From Isoetes taiwanensis (lineage: Eukaryota > Streptophyta > Lycopodiopsida > Isoetales > Isoetaceae): DNA of 64,000 bases. Below are positions 34,681 to 45,792 of the stretch, in pieces. A model generated the notes under the pieces. The model did not search any database, had not been told where the DNA came from, and saw only the letters and a program-made list of their open reading frames with translations. The DNA lies in NCBI GenBank assembly GCA_021234155.1, contig JAJEKV010000033.1, forward strand, positions 13,341,614-13,405,613, read 5' to 3'. Positions within the stretch are counted from its first letter, which is position 1. The number at the start of each line of letters is the position of its first letter. Both the position numbers and the translations under genes were made by a program.

Positions 34681-35599
34681 ATAGGGGATGACTCCTGATG
34701 GATGGGGGATGACTCCTGATGCCAGGGCATGGGCACGACCACCCATCTTCAATATGCCATGGATCCTCACGCCATGCAAGGATGGGGTTGAACTACTTGT
34801 ACGGATGTCAGAAAGACATGTTATAGCCACGAAGGAAGGAGGAATTCTGTTTTTTCAAACAGCATTTCGAGACAATTCCTCCCCTTCCCGCGCCTTCGTT
34901 GGAGCGAAATTGGTGTAAGAGGAACCCTAAACCCAAAGCTGGTCGATTTGGAATGGAGCATTCACGTTTATTGAACCCATTCACTGATCAACAGACTTAA
35001 AGCCATTGTTCTTTCGGCCAAAATTTAAATTTGGTCACTTGTTTACAATGTAAAATCGGCCAGCATTGTGCCACTATGGATGTATGCAAAAACAGCTTTG
35101 CTAACGACAAGCCCAATGATATTTACTCAGTCTGGCAGCAGGTAAGAGTATCATGAAGTTCTTTATTTTTGGAAAAACATGGCACGATTACATCATCTCC
35201 CCGCTTCATTTCCTTTCGCTTTTTGTGGCGGATGTTGGAAGGGATTGAGGCACAAAATCCTCTCGAGGGACCTTTCACCAAAAAGGATTTGCAATGGACG
35301 AGAAGACAAAAGAGTAAAGAAAGCGGTTGGCTCGGTTAGTGGTGTTTCAGCCCAATTTTGTTACATTCCAACCGCCCGTGTTTCCGATTTTGTTGAAGGG
35401 GAGAGGAGAAATGTGCATTGCCCAATGATTTCTACAAGAGCAAATCCCAAAAACCGGGCTCTTTGAAACAACCTAATGTGAATAGTCATTTGACATACAC
35501 AATGTAAGCCTATTTTGAAATAGTTTTTTGGTGTGTTTGGTGTGCATACTAAATTAAAATGTAACTTGCCATTTGTAATTGTAGCTACTTGGTGCATTT

Positions 35600-37967
35600 A
35601 TGGACCAAGTGATTTCAGCGAGGACATTCATCCAATTGAGCCAACGAAACCAAGGCAAGAACAGAAAGAAGAATACCAAATGGGGAAAGGATGGGATATC
35701 GCAGAACCTATGGAACAAAGAAAGGTTGAGTAGCAATGTATTGAGCAAAGAAGTGGATGATTCGACCATATTGAGCGACAAGTGGATGATTTACGAACAA
35801 CGCGGTAAAGGAAGGAATAAAAGGAAGAGTAGAGCTCAAGGTGGAAAAAAGAAGCAAGCAAGTCCTCTTCCCGACATCTTTGAAATAGGCGGCGACAAAG
35901 ATCCAATTACTAGAAGAAGTAGAAGATTGCGTGGTGAGTCCTACAAACGAGGTTGTATGTGTCACTTTTTAGTAAGACAACTGTATATTAAACCGGAATG
36001 GAGTCAGATTATATACTATGAGAAGAACCATATCAACAAGGAAGGTGTTGTTTGCCATGGTCAGATCCATGATGACAGTGTTGGCACAAGATATCAGCAT
36101 GCACCATGGATTTCCAAAAAAAAAGGGATTGGGTGAGGGGCTTGTTGGTAGGTGGTCACTCACCTCGAGAGGTAATGAGGATGCATGAAGAGCAGGTTGT
36201 CCATAAGTTAGAAATGCAGGGAGCGGGCAGCAAGGATAGAGATGACTTTCTAGATATGGATGATATACGGAACACATTTGACGAGGTTTCTAAGTCCACC
36301 TGGAAGCAGCATATGAATGTGACTCAAAGTGTGAGAATGTGGGTAGATCAAAATCCAGATTCGGTATTCTTGCATCAAGAAGGGGCACCCTTCCATCTTG
36401 GGATCATGACACGTTTTCAAATGGAAATGTTATTGAAGTATGGCAAGGGAAATGCCATAGCAATGGATGCCACCTTCAAGACTAATAACTTGAGGTTTAT
36501 GTTGTATACCTTCATTGTATTTGATAGCCACAGAAATGGAGTGCCCGTTGCATGGGTTTTGACGTCTAGCTCAACGAAAGTTGACATTCAATGTTGGCTT
36601 CAACATATGAAGAACCATATACACCTAGAAGATCCTACATGGGCCCCCTCTTGCTTTATAGTTGACGATGCAGAGGCAGAGATTGGTGCTTTGGAGTTGG
36701 TATGGCCAAAGACCCCTATTCAGTTGTGCCTTTGGCATGTCAGACGTTCCTGGTTTAAAGTTTTGGTAAGATATGTGCATGATTCCTCTATACGAAAGGA
36801 GATGTTTAAGGATATGGGTGACATCATGTATGGTACCAAGGTTGAGCCTATAGAGGAGGATGGGATATTCAAGGAAGATTATAGGGAAGCTTGTGCAAAA
36901 GCAGGCAAGGCTCGCCTTGAACAATTCAAGGAGAAAGGGAAGGAGTACGAACAAGTTGTTGCTTATGTCAACAAGGAATGGACAAACAATGTGTGCTCAT
37001 GGATTATCGTGTCGAGAATGTATCCCCATAGTAACCAAGAGACCACAGCTGCCGTAGAGTCCTATCATGCTGCCTTGAAGAGAAGGTTGGGTATTTTTAA
37101 GCATGAGTTGAGGGGAAGAAGATTAGATTGGCTGATCTACATGTTGGTACATGACCTAGGGAATCATCTAGTGTACGAGAGGTTCGTGAAGGAGAGTGGT
37201 TTCAAGTTGAATTACTATAAAGAAAAGATCGTGGAGTGTGTAATAATTGGAGCCAGAAGTATTCCAGATGATGCTGTTACTTGGGTGGACCTTGAAAAGG
37301 GTGAGGCTCATGTTTGGAGTCAAACAACCAACGGTGTCCCTTACTTGGTTGTTGTGAGTGATAAGCAATGGAGTTGTTGTGATTGTGCATGGGCCATGAA
37401 AGGCAACATATGCAAGCACCAGGTGAAGGTTCTTCAAATGATAAATCATTGCAAAGAGAGAGACATTTTGGCAGCATGTGGCACGATGGTTGGGACAACA
37501 AAGGGGGGCTTGGAAAATTTAGAGTCAGGTGATGATGGAGCAAATGTGAGCGGTTGTGGAATGGAGAATGATGTTATTGGTTCAATGGAGGGTGATGAAG
37601 TTGCCAAAAACTCGTGCCAAACGGATGTCAAAACCTATGCATACATGAGAACAATTTAATGGCAAGCATAGAAGAATCATGGGATCAAGTGAAGGGTGCA
37701 ATTGCACAATGTCCTAGTCTCTTACCACATGTTGACTTCTTAATGAAAGAACTCAGGATCAAGGTAGAAAGGCTGAAAATTACAGCAGATAGAGAGTTCA
37801 TTGACATGATTGTACCACCCATGCCAGGAGGGAAAGAAGATGGCACAGGGAATAGTCTTTCTAGATTACAATCGTACATAGACTTGGGCAAGAAACGAAA
37901 GGGTGGAGAACAAAAAGAGAGCATCTTCGAGAGGGAGTTGCAACAACATCTATTACTTGATCCATAG
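35600..37967 (+). pseudogene. MULE transposase (DDE plus SWIM zinc finger), two frame breaks
   Basis: The catalytic core is open at 36106-37659. It shows AIAMDATFKTNNLRFMLY (first Asp), CFIVDDAEAEIGAL (second Asp), LCLWHVRRSW (C/H motif), TTAAVESYHAALKRRLG (catalytic Glu region) and a SWIM finger CDCAWAMKGNICKH. An N-terminal part lies in another frame (35600-36136; RRSRRLRGESYKRGCMCHFL), and the two overlap at an A9 run (36116-36124) where a one-base slip would join them. A C-terminal coil-rich tail (MASIEESWDQVKGAIAQCPS to LLLDP, ending 37967) is in a third frame from about 37620. The element therefore either has two inactivating indels or relies on slippage. The family is MuDR/FAR1-like MULE transposase. 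Confidence 0.85.
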
Positions 37968-38223
37968 TCAAGTGGTAGTGAAGGATGTAAAGTAGGCCGT
38001 ATAGCATGTCAAGCTTATAGCATATCATGGCCTAATTTTGAGATGAATAACTTGTATGAATAATCATGGCCTAACATGTCAAGCTTATGAATATCATGGC
38101 CTAATTTTGAGATGAACACTATATGTATTCTGTACTTAAATTCCTAGTATACAAGATCATCCAAGCTCTTAACAAAACACTATGTTGTGTACTTAAATTC
38201 CTAGTCTACTTAAATTTCTGACT

Positions 38224-39270
38224 AGCTATAACATGTCAGGGAGTGGCTATAACATGTCAGGTAGTGGGTATAACATGTCAGGGACTGGCTATAACATGTC
38301 AGGGAATGGCTATAACGTGTCAAGTGTTGGCTATAACATGGCAAGTTCCAAGGCTATAACATGTCAGTGACTGGCTATAACATGTCAGGGATGGCTATAA
38401 CCTGTCAGGGACTGGCTATAACATGCCAGGGTGTGGCTATAACATGTCAATTGCTGGCTATAACATGTCAAGGTCCAAGGCTATAACATGTCAAAGTCCA
38501 AGGCTATAACATGTCAAGGTCCAAGGCTATAACATGTCAAGGAATATACATGGCTATAACATGTCAGTGGAGTGGGTATAACATGTCAAGTGGCTATAAC
38601 ATGTCTATAACATGTCGGGTTAACAAAGGCTATAACATGCCACATGTCAAGGTCCAAGTCTATAACATGTCAGGGATGGCTATATATAACATGTCCAAGT
38701 GGGTGCCATAACATGTCAAGAAGTGGGTGCTATAAGTGGGTGCAAGGCTATAACATGTGGGTGCCATAACATGTACCAAGCTATAACATGTGCCAAGTGG
38801 GTCCAAGTGTACCACTATAACAAGTGTGCCAAGTGTGCCAATGTGTGGGTGCCCCAGTGTATGGGTAAATGTGCCAAGTGGGGGTGCCAATAGTGTGCCA
38901 ATTGGGTACCACTATGTATTGTGTACTTAAATTCCTAGTCTACTTAAATTTCTGACTGGCTATAACATGTCAGGGAGTGGCTATAACATGTCAGGTAGTG
39001 GCTATAACATGTCAGGGACTGGCTATAACATGCCATCCAAGGCTATAACATGTCACTTGTCCAGGGCTATAACATGTCGGGATTTTGGCTATAACATGTC
39101 ACTTGTCTAGGGCTATAACATGTCACTTGTCTAGAGGGCTATAACATGTCACTTGTCTAGGGCTATAACATGTCACTTGTCTAGGGCTATAACATGTCAC
39201 TTGTGTAGGGCTATAACATGTCACTTGTGTAGGGCTATAACATGTCACTTGTCCAAGGCTATAACATGGT
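38224..39270 (+). repeat. Tandem array of about 40 GGCTATAACATGTCA-type units
   Basis: The core GGCTATAACATGTCA recurs about every 20-28 bp with variable linkers (AGGGACT, AGGTCCAAGG, CTTGTCTAGG), all in one orientation. A block of about 110 bp starting GTACTTAAATTCCTAGTCTA occurs at about 38190 and again at about 38928, so part of the array was duplicated as a unit. The same core is the inner part of both MULE inverted repeats. No coding frame is meaningful here. Confidence 0.9.
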
Positions 39271-39295
39271 TTAAGTGGGTACGTGTGCCAAGTGG

Positions 39296-39960
39296 GTGGC
39301 ACATGTGCCAAGTGGGTGCCACATGTGCCACGTGTCCCATTTGGGTGCCACCTATCCTGCCACCTATTCTGCCACCTCATGTCCCAATTGGGTGCCACCT
39401 ATGCTGCCACCTATTAGCCACCTATAACTGCCACCTATGCTGCCACCTATTCTGCCACCTATTCTGCCACATGGCTGCCACCTAACCTGCCACTTATTCA
39501 GCCACCTATTCTGCCAAGTGGCTGCCATATATTCGGCCACCTAACAGCCATATGCCACCTATTCTCCGCCACCTATCCGCCACCTATCTTCGCCACCTAA
39601 TCGCCACCTATGCCACATGGTTGCCAATTGTGCTGGCACCTATGCTGCTGCCTGTTCTTGCTGCCACCCAAACAGCCACATGCCACCTATTATGCCACCT
39701 ATGCTGCCACCTAATCCGCCACCTATGCCACATGGTTGCCAATTGTGCTGCCACCTATTCTGCTGCCTGTTCTTACTGCCGCCATCTGCCACATGGAATG
39801 CTATCTGCCACTAACAGCAACATGCTGCCACTATGCTGCCACCTGCCACCTCTTGCCGCCAGCTCTGCTGCCACATGCACTCCCACATGTACTGCCACCT
39901 GCCACCTATTCTTCCACCTAACAGCCACATGGCTGCCACTATGCTACAAGGGAATTCCAT
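39296..39960 (+). repeat. Second array of GCCACCTAT(T/G)CT-type units
   Basis: About 650 bp of imperfect 10-12-bp units such as TGCCACCTATTCTGCCACCT, with variants GCCACATGGCTGCCA and GCCACCTAACAGCC. A longer block (ATGCCACATGGTTGCCAATTGTGCTG) appears at 39608 and 39726, showing recent segmental duplication. It directly follows the CTATAACATGTC array. Confidence 0.85.
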
Positions 39961-40163
39961 GCCATTCCAGCTGCCAGCTGTGCTGCCATCTGTGCTACAA
40001 GGGAAAAACACATACATCTACAATACAAATTTGCATGTTGAGTATACAAAAAGGACATTAGCATTTATCTCGCAAATTTGGTTTGCGTAACATTGAAACA
40101 TCATGACAAAGGGTCAAAATAGGCTGTCACAAGTCTTCCACACCCCTCTTCTTAGATTCTGCT

Positions 40164-41651
40164 CTAGTTTGCACCCCCGCCTTCTATAGGGGATGCCTCT
40201 GGCAATGGCAAACTCTTCTTTCCTGAAATAACCAGCTCGTGAAACTTGGCCAGGAGGGTCCCAAATGATCTTCTGCACTGCAGCAGCTCGAGCTCAGGAA
40301 TCCAACTTCTATCAACCTATAAAAATGTGTTACTTGACAAAGCCTGCAGAAATCAAGCATGAAAAGGCTATGAGCATGTGGAGGGATACCTGAACAGCAT
40401 TTGATGAAGCCCTCCTCAGCACAAAATCCTTGAGAAATTGCTTGGCATATAGGATTGTCCACACACCACAATCTGAGCCATTGGACTGCTGTGGACAATC
40501 AACTAGATGGACTCTTGCATTCATATATGCTGGATTATCATACCCACAGCTTGCAAACAAAGCCCCAAAGAACCTACAAGGGGATTCCAGCAGCAGTAAA
40601 GAATGAGAATTACATAACTAAGTGCACGATAAATCATTAATGATGGTACTTACACTGTGAAGTGAGAAGATACATGGTTATGAAAACCAGCAGAGCTATC
40701 AAAATGAAGAATTACGGGCGTGGCCTGACCAAAGGCACTACAAACTTGCATCTCGGTCACAAAGATGAACAAACTCCAATGACTCCTGCAGCCACTTGTG
40801 ATTGTAAGAATACGATGATGTATCAATTCATTGGCTAACATAGAGAGATTTACCTGGTGTTAACTGGCAGCCAATAAAATGAAATGGAATCTATCTTCCC
40901 GGAATCCGTGCGTTTACCTGCTGGTCTAGGAGGCAACAAATTCCTCCAGATGTCTGAATTGTTCAAGAGCAGCCCCATCAGGGTTGGATTAAACCAACAA
41001 TGTTGCCCTCTTCTGCTGTAGGGTATTGTGTGGGACAAGATCCTGCAAAGCAAATGCATTTAAGCCAAAAAATAAAATGAAATAATAGTAATAATAGAAA
41101 GAGACAAAACTAATGCTTACATTAATACACAAACTAATACAATAAGAGGCTTACATTAAGTAGCAGCCGATGTGATTGTCATGAAGCCATGACTTGTGCG
41201 CTAATTCAGGCTTGTCTGAGGCAAGGGTTTCAAAAGCTTCTACATCCTTTTGCCCTATACAAAACTCCCCATAGCTAGAAGAACCCTGCTTCCATATTGG
41301 ACTCCTAAGATATAATGGCCATCGGCAATTATAATTGGATGCTGCTGCTTTTCTCTTCTTGGCATTCCTCATATTGTACCAGTCATAAAGGAGGTCAATA
41401 AATCCTTTCTCAAGAGTCCATTCTGGCCTCAAAGTAAGAATGGTGTGAACTGTGCTAGTGCTGGAAGAGGCCGTGGTTCTTGCATGCTCTGGGGTCTCAA
41501 CCAAAAGAATGACTTGAGATTGGTCAACTTGTTCTATGGCTGCAGACTTTTGTCTGAGAGGGGTAGATTGGCTAGGATCCTGTGTTGCTGGTGGCTCATC
41601 CTCAACTTTGAGACATGCCATCAATTTCTCATTCAAGTTTTCTTCCTCCAT
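40164..41651 (-). CDS. ULP1-like (C48) cysteine protease gene inside the MULE, five exons
   Basis: Exons at 41651-41155, 41042-40854, 40785-40654, 40573-40390 and 40316-40164 join through GT-AG introns with matching phases (total 1155 bp, 384 residues). ULP1-family proteases cleave SUMO or related modifiers. The catalytic features are present in order: HWSLFIF (His), VILHFDSSAG (Asp), PQQSNGSDCGVWTILYAKQF (Gln and Cys). An FYWLPVNT strand precedes the His. The N-terminal part (MEEENLNEKLMACLKVEDEP) is not recognised. An in-frame TAA just upstream separates this gene from the open frame at 41661-42014. In plants such genes ride in Kaonashi MULEs. The spliced domain shows no lesion. Promoter and expression are not evident from sequence. 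Confidence 0.8.
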
Positions 41652-41660
41652 GTTCCAATC

Positions 41661-43046
41661 TTACTGGGCTGTCTCCTCCAAGAACCAATTATCAGCAATG
41701 TTAGATCTGTATCGTGCCAATTTCTTTTCCTTCTGTGCCTCCCATGCAACTGCTCTCTTCTCCACAAAATCAGCCACAAATTTGGCTTCCTCCTGCTCCC
41801 TGGCCTCATCATCCTGATACAAGTCTGCAAATGCTAGGCGTGCACGCTTGGTGCATGCCTTTTTATACCTCCTCAGCCCATTCTTGTACCTCCATTCCGG
41901 GTTTGTGGTGTACTGCATGTAATACAAATCAGTATTCATGTTAGGGCGCAACGGACCATCTGGATTCTTCCATGGCCTGCCTCTTTTAGCACCTCCCACT
42001 TCCACATCTTTCATGCCATGTGCAGCAAGTGAGTCTTGAATCTATCCTTCCTGTTAACTGTGTATGAGCAGCTAGGAATCAAACAAACGTACATCTTCGT
42101 ATCAGAGTTGTACTCCCGAAGGGGCTGCTGCAATTGCTCTTCTTCTGCCTCGGAGTTCTCCTCCTCGAAGATGTCTTCCTCTTCAGATCTGCCCCAAATC
42201 TGCCCCAAAGTGGCCCTGAATTGGCTCTGAATTGGCAGCCACCTGGATGTCATTCTCCATGGAATTCTCTGCCACAGTAGCATTCAAATCTGCCTCTACA
42301 ACAGCATCACCATCAATGGGTAAATCATGTGCAATGGAAACTAGTGTACGAGCGACTAGCTCGTTTGGATCCCTGCTTGTACTACATTCTCCTTCCTCAC
42401 TATTTGCCATGGAATCACGAGAAGAAAAACCAACTGAAACTTCTGAGGCAATGTCGAGGGATTGGGCAGACGAGTTCAAATTCCCTCCTATGCTACTACA
42501 GGACCAAAATGACTGCCTTAACCATACCTCTGGGGAGATTTGGGAAGATCTTCTCGGCTGAATCGTGGCCTCACTGCTCTCACTGTTGTGTGAAATTAGC
42601 TTCACAGAAGCAGCAACAGCTGGTCTCTTTCTTTTTCTACCTGCAAGCAAAACTAAATTGGTTGAATGACCACCTCTCGATTTTGTTAAGCTAACAATAT
42701 AAAAATGCTTTCTGCATGCATTACCCGCCATAACCTGTTGTCTAAATTTGTTTAAGGAAACTAAACCCGATTTTGCTAAAGAAAAAATACAATCTGAGCT
42801 TTTTTTAATGCTGTTGGAGGGACCCAAAATTGACAGGAAGTCAAGCTCAAAACGTTTCCAAATTTCATGGAGAAACAGGGCTGTTGATAGGGAAAGGGAT
42901 AGGCGATTCCTTGAGGAGCACAAGAAAGAAAGAGGAAGCCAGAAACTCACTTGAAAATACTCCTCCATTTGAAATCCGGCAGCATCATTTTGGCCCCTAG
43001 CATCATTTCCATGATTTCTTTGGCATCCCAATCGAAAAATCTGCAA
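41661..43046 (-). pseudogene. Upstream ORFs of the MULE protease locus (C2H2-like finger and basic region)
   Basis: Three minus-strand frames follow one another. 43046-42183 contains RKRKRPAVAASVKL and a start MANSEEGECS. 42283-42011 has an acidic stretch and MYVCLIPSCSYTVNRKDRFK with THLLHM, a C2H2-like finger. 42014-41661 opens with MKDVEVGGAKRGRPWKNPDG (AT-hook-like GRP) and a charged coil. The last is in frame with the protease ORF but separated by a TAA. They may be a longer N-terminal region of the same gene, broken by a frameshift near 42185 and others, or separate exons. The finger suggests DNA binding; this is inference. Confidence 0.5.
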
Positions 43047-43287
43047 AAATCGGCCAGCATCATTCCATAATCTATGATTTCCAGCACTGTTTCAAAATTT
43101 ACCTCTGTTCTTCTCTCTGTCCTGTGGCCAATCATACTTGGCTATAACATGTCATGGGGTCAGTCTGCCGTACGCATGCCAGTCCTTAATGCAGGGGATC
43201 TGGGAGGCATGGTCATGGTAGTGTGCAGACATGGATATGATGGATATGCATCCATCGAAACGAAGCCCATGGGCCCAACAGCCGGAC

Positions 43288-43364
43288 CCATAGGGCTATA
43301 ACATGTCAAATTGTCATGGTTAAAACATGTTGGTGTCCGATATATACGGGGCTCGGGTGCTCCC
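43288..43364 (-). repeat. MULE right terminal inverted repeat
   Basis: The reverse complement begins GGGAGCACCC and contains GAGCCCCGTATATATCGGAC and TTTGACATGTTATAGCCC, pairing with 34604-34680. A further GGCTATAACATGTCA lies at 43140-43154. Confidence 0.85.
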
Positions 43365-44463
43365 AGCTTAAATACCATTGGCTTAATGAGCACAAACACG
43401 GTACTGTACAAGAAAGCAACCCTACATCCCAAATACTGCATGCGATCGATCTGGGCCTGCGGAATTGAACCCCAATTACATTCCAATGCCCATGGATACA
43501 CTGGCCTGTATGCCAGAATTCAGAGGCCTGTGATGCAAATGACAAGGGCACCTCAATGGATTCCAAGAAGGACTATAGGATCTAAGCCCCTCGGCCTTTA
43601 AGCCGGAATTCAGAAGCCTGCGATAGCAGCAACCAAGCGGGCAACAGAGGCAACAACAAACAAAAAACGAGCTCCTGGACTGGCATGCATGCTGGAATTG
43701 AAAGAAACAGAGGGAGTGAAACAACCGCACAGACCTCTATGCCGGAATTCAAACAACAAATAGATATCGACCTCCTGGACAACCCTGGATGCCGGAATCG
43801 AGCAACCCAAAAGCAAACAGGAATCGAACTCCTGGACAATCCTGGATTGGGAGCCACTACCAAGGGGGATTCACTTTTTGGTGCCATACAATGTGCCTGA
43901 GTGACTTGTAGGGGGGTTTTTTGGACCCATTTCCACACGTATACGGCGGAGTTAGGGGGGTTTTTGACCACTACTTGGAGTAAGTTTTGTATGGAAGGGG
44001 TCAAATTTGCCTTTCAAAAAACCATATACGGGGGTGTTTTTGATCACCCTTTGCACGCACATGGCATACCCCCTTTTATATAAGTGCATCCCCCGGGGCC
44101 ACTACGGGTTTTAAGATCACCTGTGTGCCGGATTTCAAAGCACAGCAGCGATCAGGTAGATAGCAAACCGGACAGGTGGAGCACCAAACTTAGCAACCAG
44201 GATTGTCTTTGACATCTGGCTCCTATCCACCAACAGACCATGTGAAGAAACAGAAATATGCTTTTTGAATCGCATCTGCGATGCTTACCATCAGCAAAAT
44301 ACATTTTGGCATCCCAATTCCTTGTCAAATCATGCACAATCTTATGTAATAAATGTACAGTTATTGATCGCGGCCACATTATCTCCATATTATCACCCTT
44401 ATTACATCCTATAACTTTCTTGTCCCACCTGGCAGGCTGCTAGTGCTCGCCGGATTGAACAAA
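43365..44463. other. Repeat-like intergenic DNA with CCGGAATTCA motifs
   Basis: ATGCCGGAATTCAAACAAC-like and AAGCCGGAATTCAGAAGCC-like strings recur at about 43510, 43600 and 43740, and ATCGAACTCCTGGACAATCC-like strings recur at about 43770-43850. At 43911-44060 runs of GGGGGGTTTTTT and GGGGGTGTTTTT alternate with TATACGG. These suggest eroded repeat units; no gene was recognised. Confidence 0.4.
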
Positions 44464-44464
44464 A

Positions 44465-44516
44465 GGGGTAATGTTTACTGGACCCCGTGTAATGGCCAGC
44501 CAGTGAACATTACCCC
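44465..44516. repeat. Perfect-looking short hairpin (17-bp arms)
   Basis: GGGGTAATGTTTACTGG at 44465-44481 pairs with CCAGTGAACATTACCCC at 44500-44516 (one G-T-type mismatch) around an 18-base loop. It is too short for a typical MITE. It could be the end of a foldback element or a structured transcript. Confidence 0.7.
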
Positions 44517-45775
44517 TAACAAATGGTTGTGGACTCAAGTCATCTCCAAATGTTGCCAAAATTTAGGGCTTTTTTTTTATATTTATACCAGAATTTAGCG
44601 CCAGCCGAACTGGCACCCTATGCATCCCTGGGGTCGAACCCAAGTGCGACGTGTAGAGGGAACATGAATCCCCATGTATCAAGGTGAAAACTTTGAGTTA
44701 ACATATCTTGTTTGGTTTTTTCTTTGCTAGATTCCTCCATACTGTGGTATCTTTCATTGTGAGTTGGCTCTAATTTGTCTATTCTTATTGAAGATGCTTA
44801 TTTATGGGCCGCTATAACATTGCGGGACACCCTAATGGCCAAAACCTAGTCAAACCATTGGTCAATTATTTGGCCAATCTCATAGGCAAACTCTCGTTCA
44901 AGCTCTGGTGAAACAGTTGTTGAACCCGTGGTTGGACATATTTGAGTTTAAAAAAAGTTAAAATCACACTTGCTTATAGAAGTGCAATCACGATCTTATA
45001 GGAGTAGAGAAATGTTGTTCGTTATCGAATCATCAATGCTCAAACTAGAATATAGGAAACTGTCCAAGTCATAATGCATGCATGAGTAAACCGAAATATT
45101 TAATTGCATACACAGATCTTCTCTAAGGAAAGATTATGTTGGCAAATGCTTTTTTCTTCTTCTTTCTTTTTTAATTGAAAAAAAAAAGTTTTTTAATCAA
45201 AAAAGTTTTTTTTTTTGGATGGACCATTGGTTTTCAGGACCTTATCTAAGGGCCACTATAATATCTAGGGGACGTGAAGATATTATTGTGAGAATTATTC
45301 ATGTTAGATAGATTAGAAGGTTCTTAACCTATGAGGCAAATGAGGCTGAATTATAGTGAAGATAGAAATATAACTTGAAGTTAATGGCTAAAGGGTAGAC
45401 AAGCAATGGTTGGAAATAATCGAAATTGTAAAGGTTGGATGTCCAAATATTTGGGACAACCAAATTAGTAAATTGTGATGGTCGAACAAAAGACATGCTC
45501 GTAGCCTTGCTGCTACTTTAAAAGATCCGGAACCACGACAGTCGGTCCGGATCTATAGTATAAACAATCAAGCAGAATAGTTATGTATGTATGTTCGATA
45601 TCAATTGAAATGCTAGTTATTGAAATAATGTATTGACTCTTTCATTTATGTGGTTAATGGTTAGTATATATTAACCTTGTGATTATGACTAGTTTAAGTT
45701 GGTTGCCTATTATGAATTTCATGTAGATCTAAGTGGCTAGGTTATTGCACTAGAATACTTGAAATTTTTCTCACA
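44517..45775. other. Upstream flank of the copia element, probably including its 5' LTR
   Basis: The sequence just before the primer-binding site ends TTTCTCACA, as a 5' LTR would end (..CA). The LTR start cannot be fixed because no 3' LTR was found in the window. Near 44625 the minus strand has GGTTCGACCCC, a possible tRNA-like B box. Confidence 0.4.
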
Positions 45776-45789
45776 TTGGTATCAGAGCC
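45776..45789 (+). other. Retrotransposon primer-binding site (initiator tRNA-Met)
   Basis: TTGGTATCAGAGCC includes TGGTATCAGAGC, the complement of the 3' end of plant initiator methionine tRNA, used to prime Ty1/copia reverse transcription. The gag ATG follows at 45793. Confidence 0.9.
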
Positions 45790-45792
45790 TAC

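Larger units (their letters stand above)
34604..43364 (+). mobile_element. Mutator-like element (MULE) carrying transposase, ULP1-like gene and satellite arrays
   Basis: The ends form terminal inverted repeats of about 77 bp (34604-34680 and 43288-43364), including GAGCCCCGTATAT, ACATGTTTTAACCATG and TTTGACATGTTATAGCC in both. Inside are a plus-strand MULE transposase (35.6-38.0 kb), two tandem arrays (38.2-39.3 and 39.3-40.0 kb) and a minus-strand gene with an intact ULP1/C48 protease domain (40.2-41.7 kb). The flanking bases (ACTTTATAG left, AGCTTAAAT right) agree only partly, so a clean 9-bp duplication is not demonstrated. MULEs with ULP1-like genes are known in plants (Kaonashi type). 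The combination with an amplified terminal motif is the unusual part. Confidence 0.85.

Noticed and set aside
34920-34933. Telomere-like AAACCCTAAACCC
   Set aside because: Only about two units, within MULE subterminal DNA; far too short to be an interstitial telomere array.
38224-39270. CRISPR-like appearance (short repeat with variable spacers)
   Set aside because: The repeat is 15 bp, linkers are short and themselves repeated, there are no cas genes, and the DNA is clearly eukaryotic. The motif also occurs in the enclosing transposon's termini.
39552-40061. 169-residue plus-strand ORF
   Set aside because: It is the translation of the GCCACCTAT array (Pro/His/Cys-rich periodic product), with no independent coding evidence.
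34594-43373. A 9-bp MULE target-site duplication (ACTTTATAG / AGCTTAAAT)
   Set aside because: Only five of nine positions agree, so it is not claimed; the element borders rest on the inverted repeats alone.
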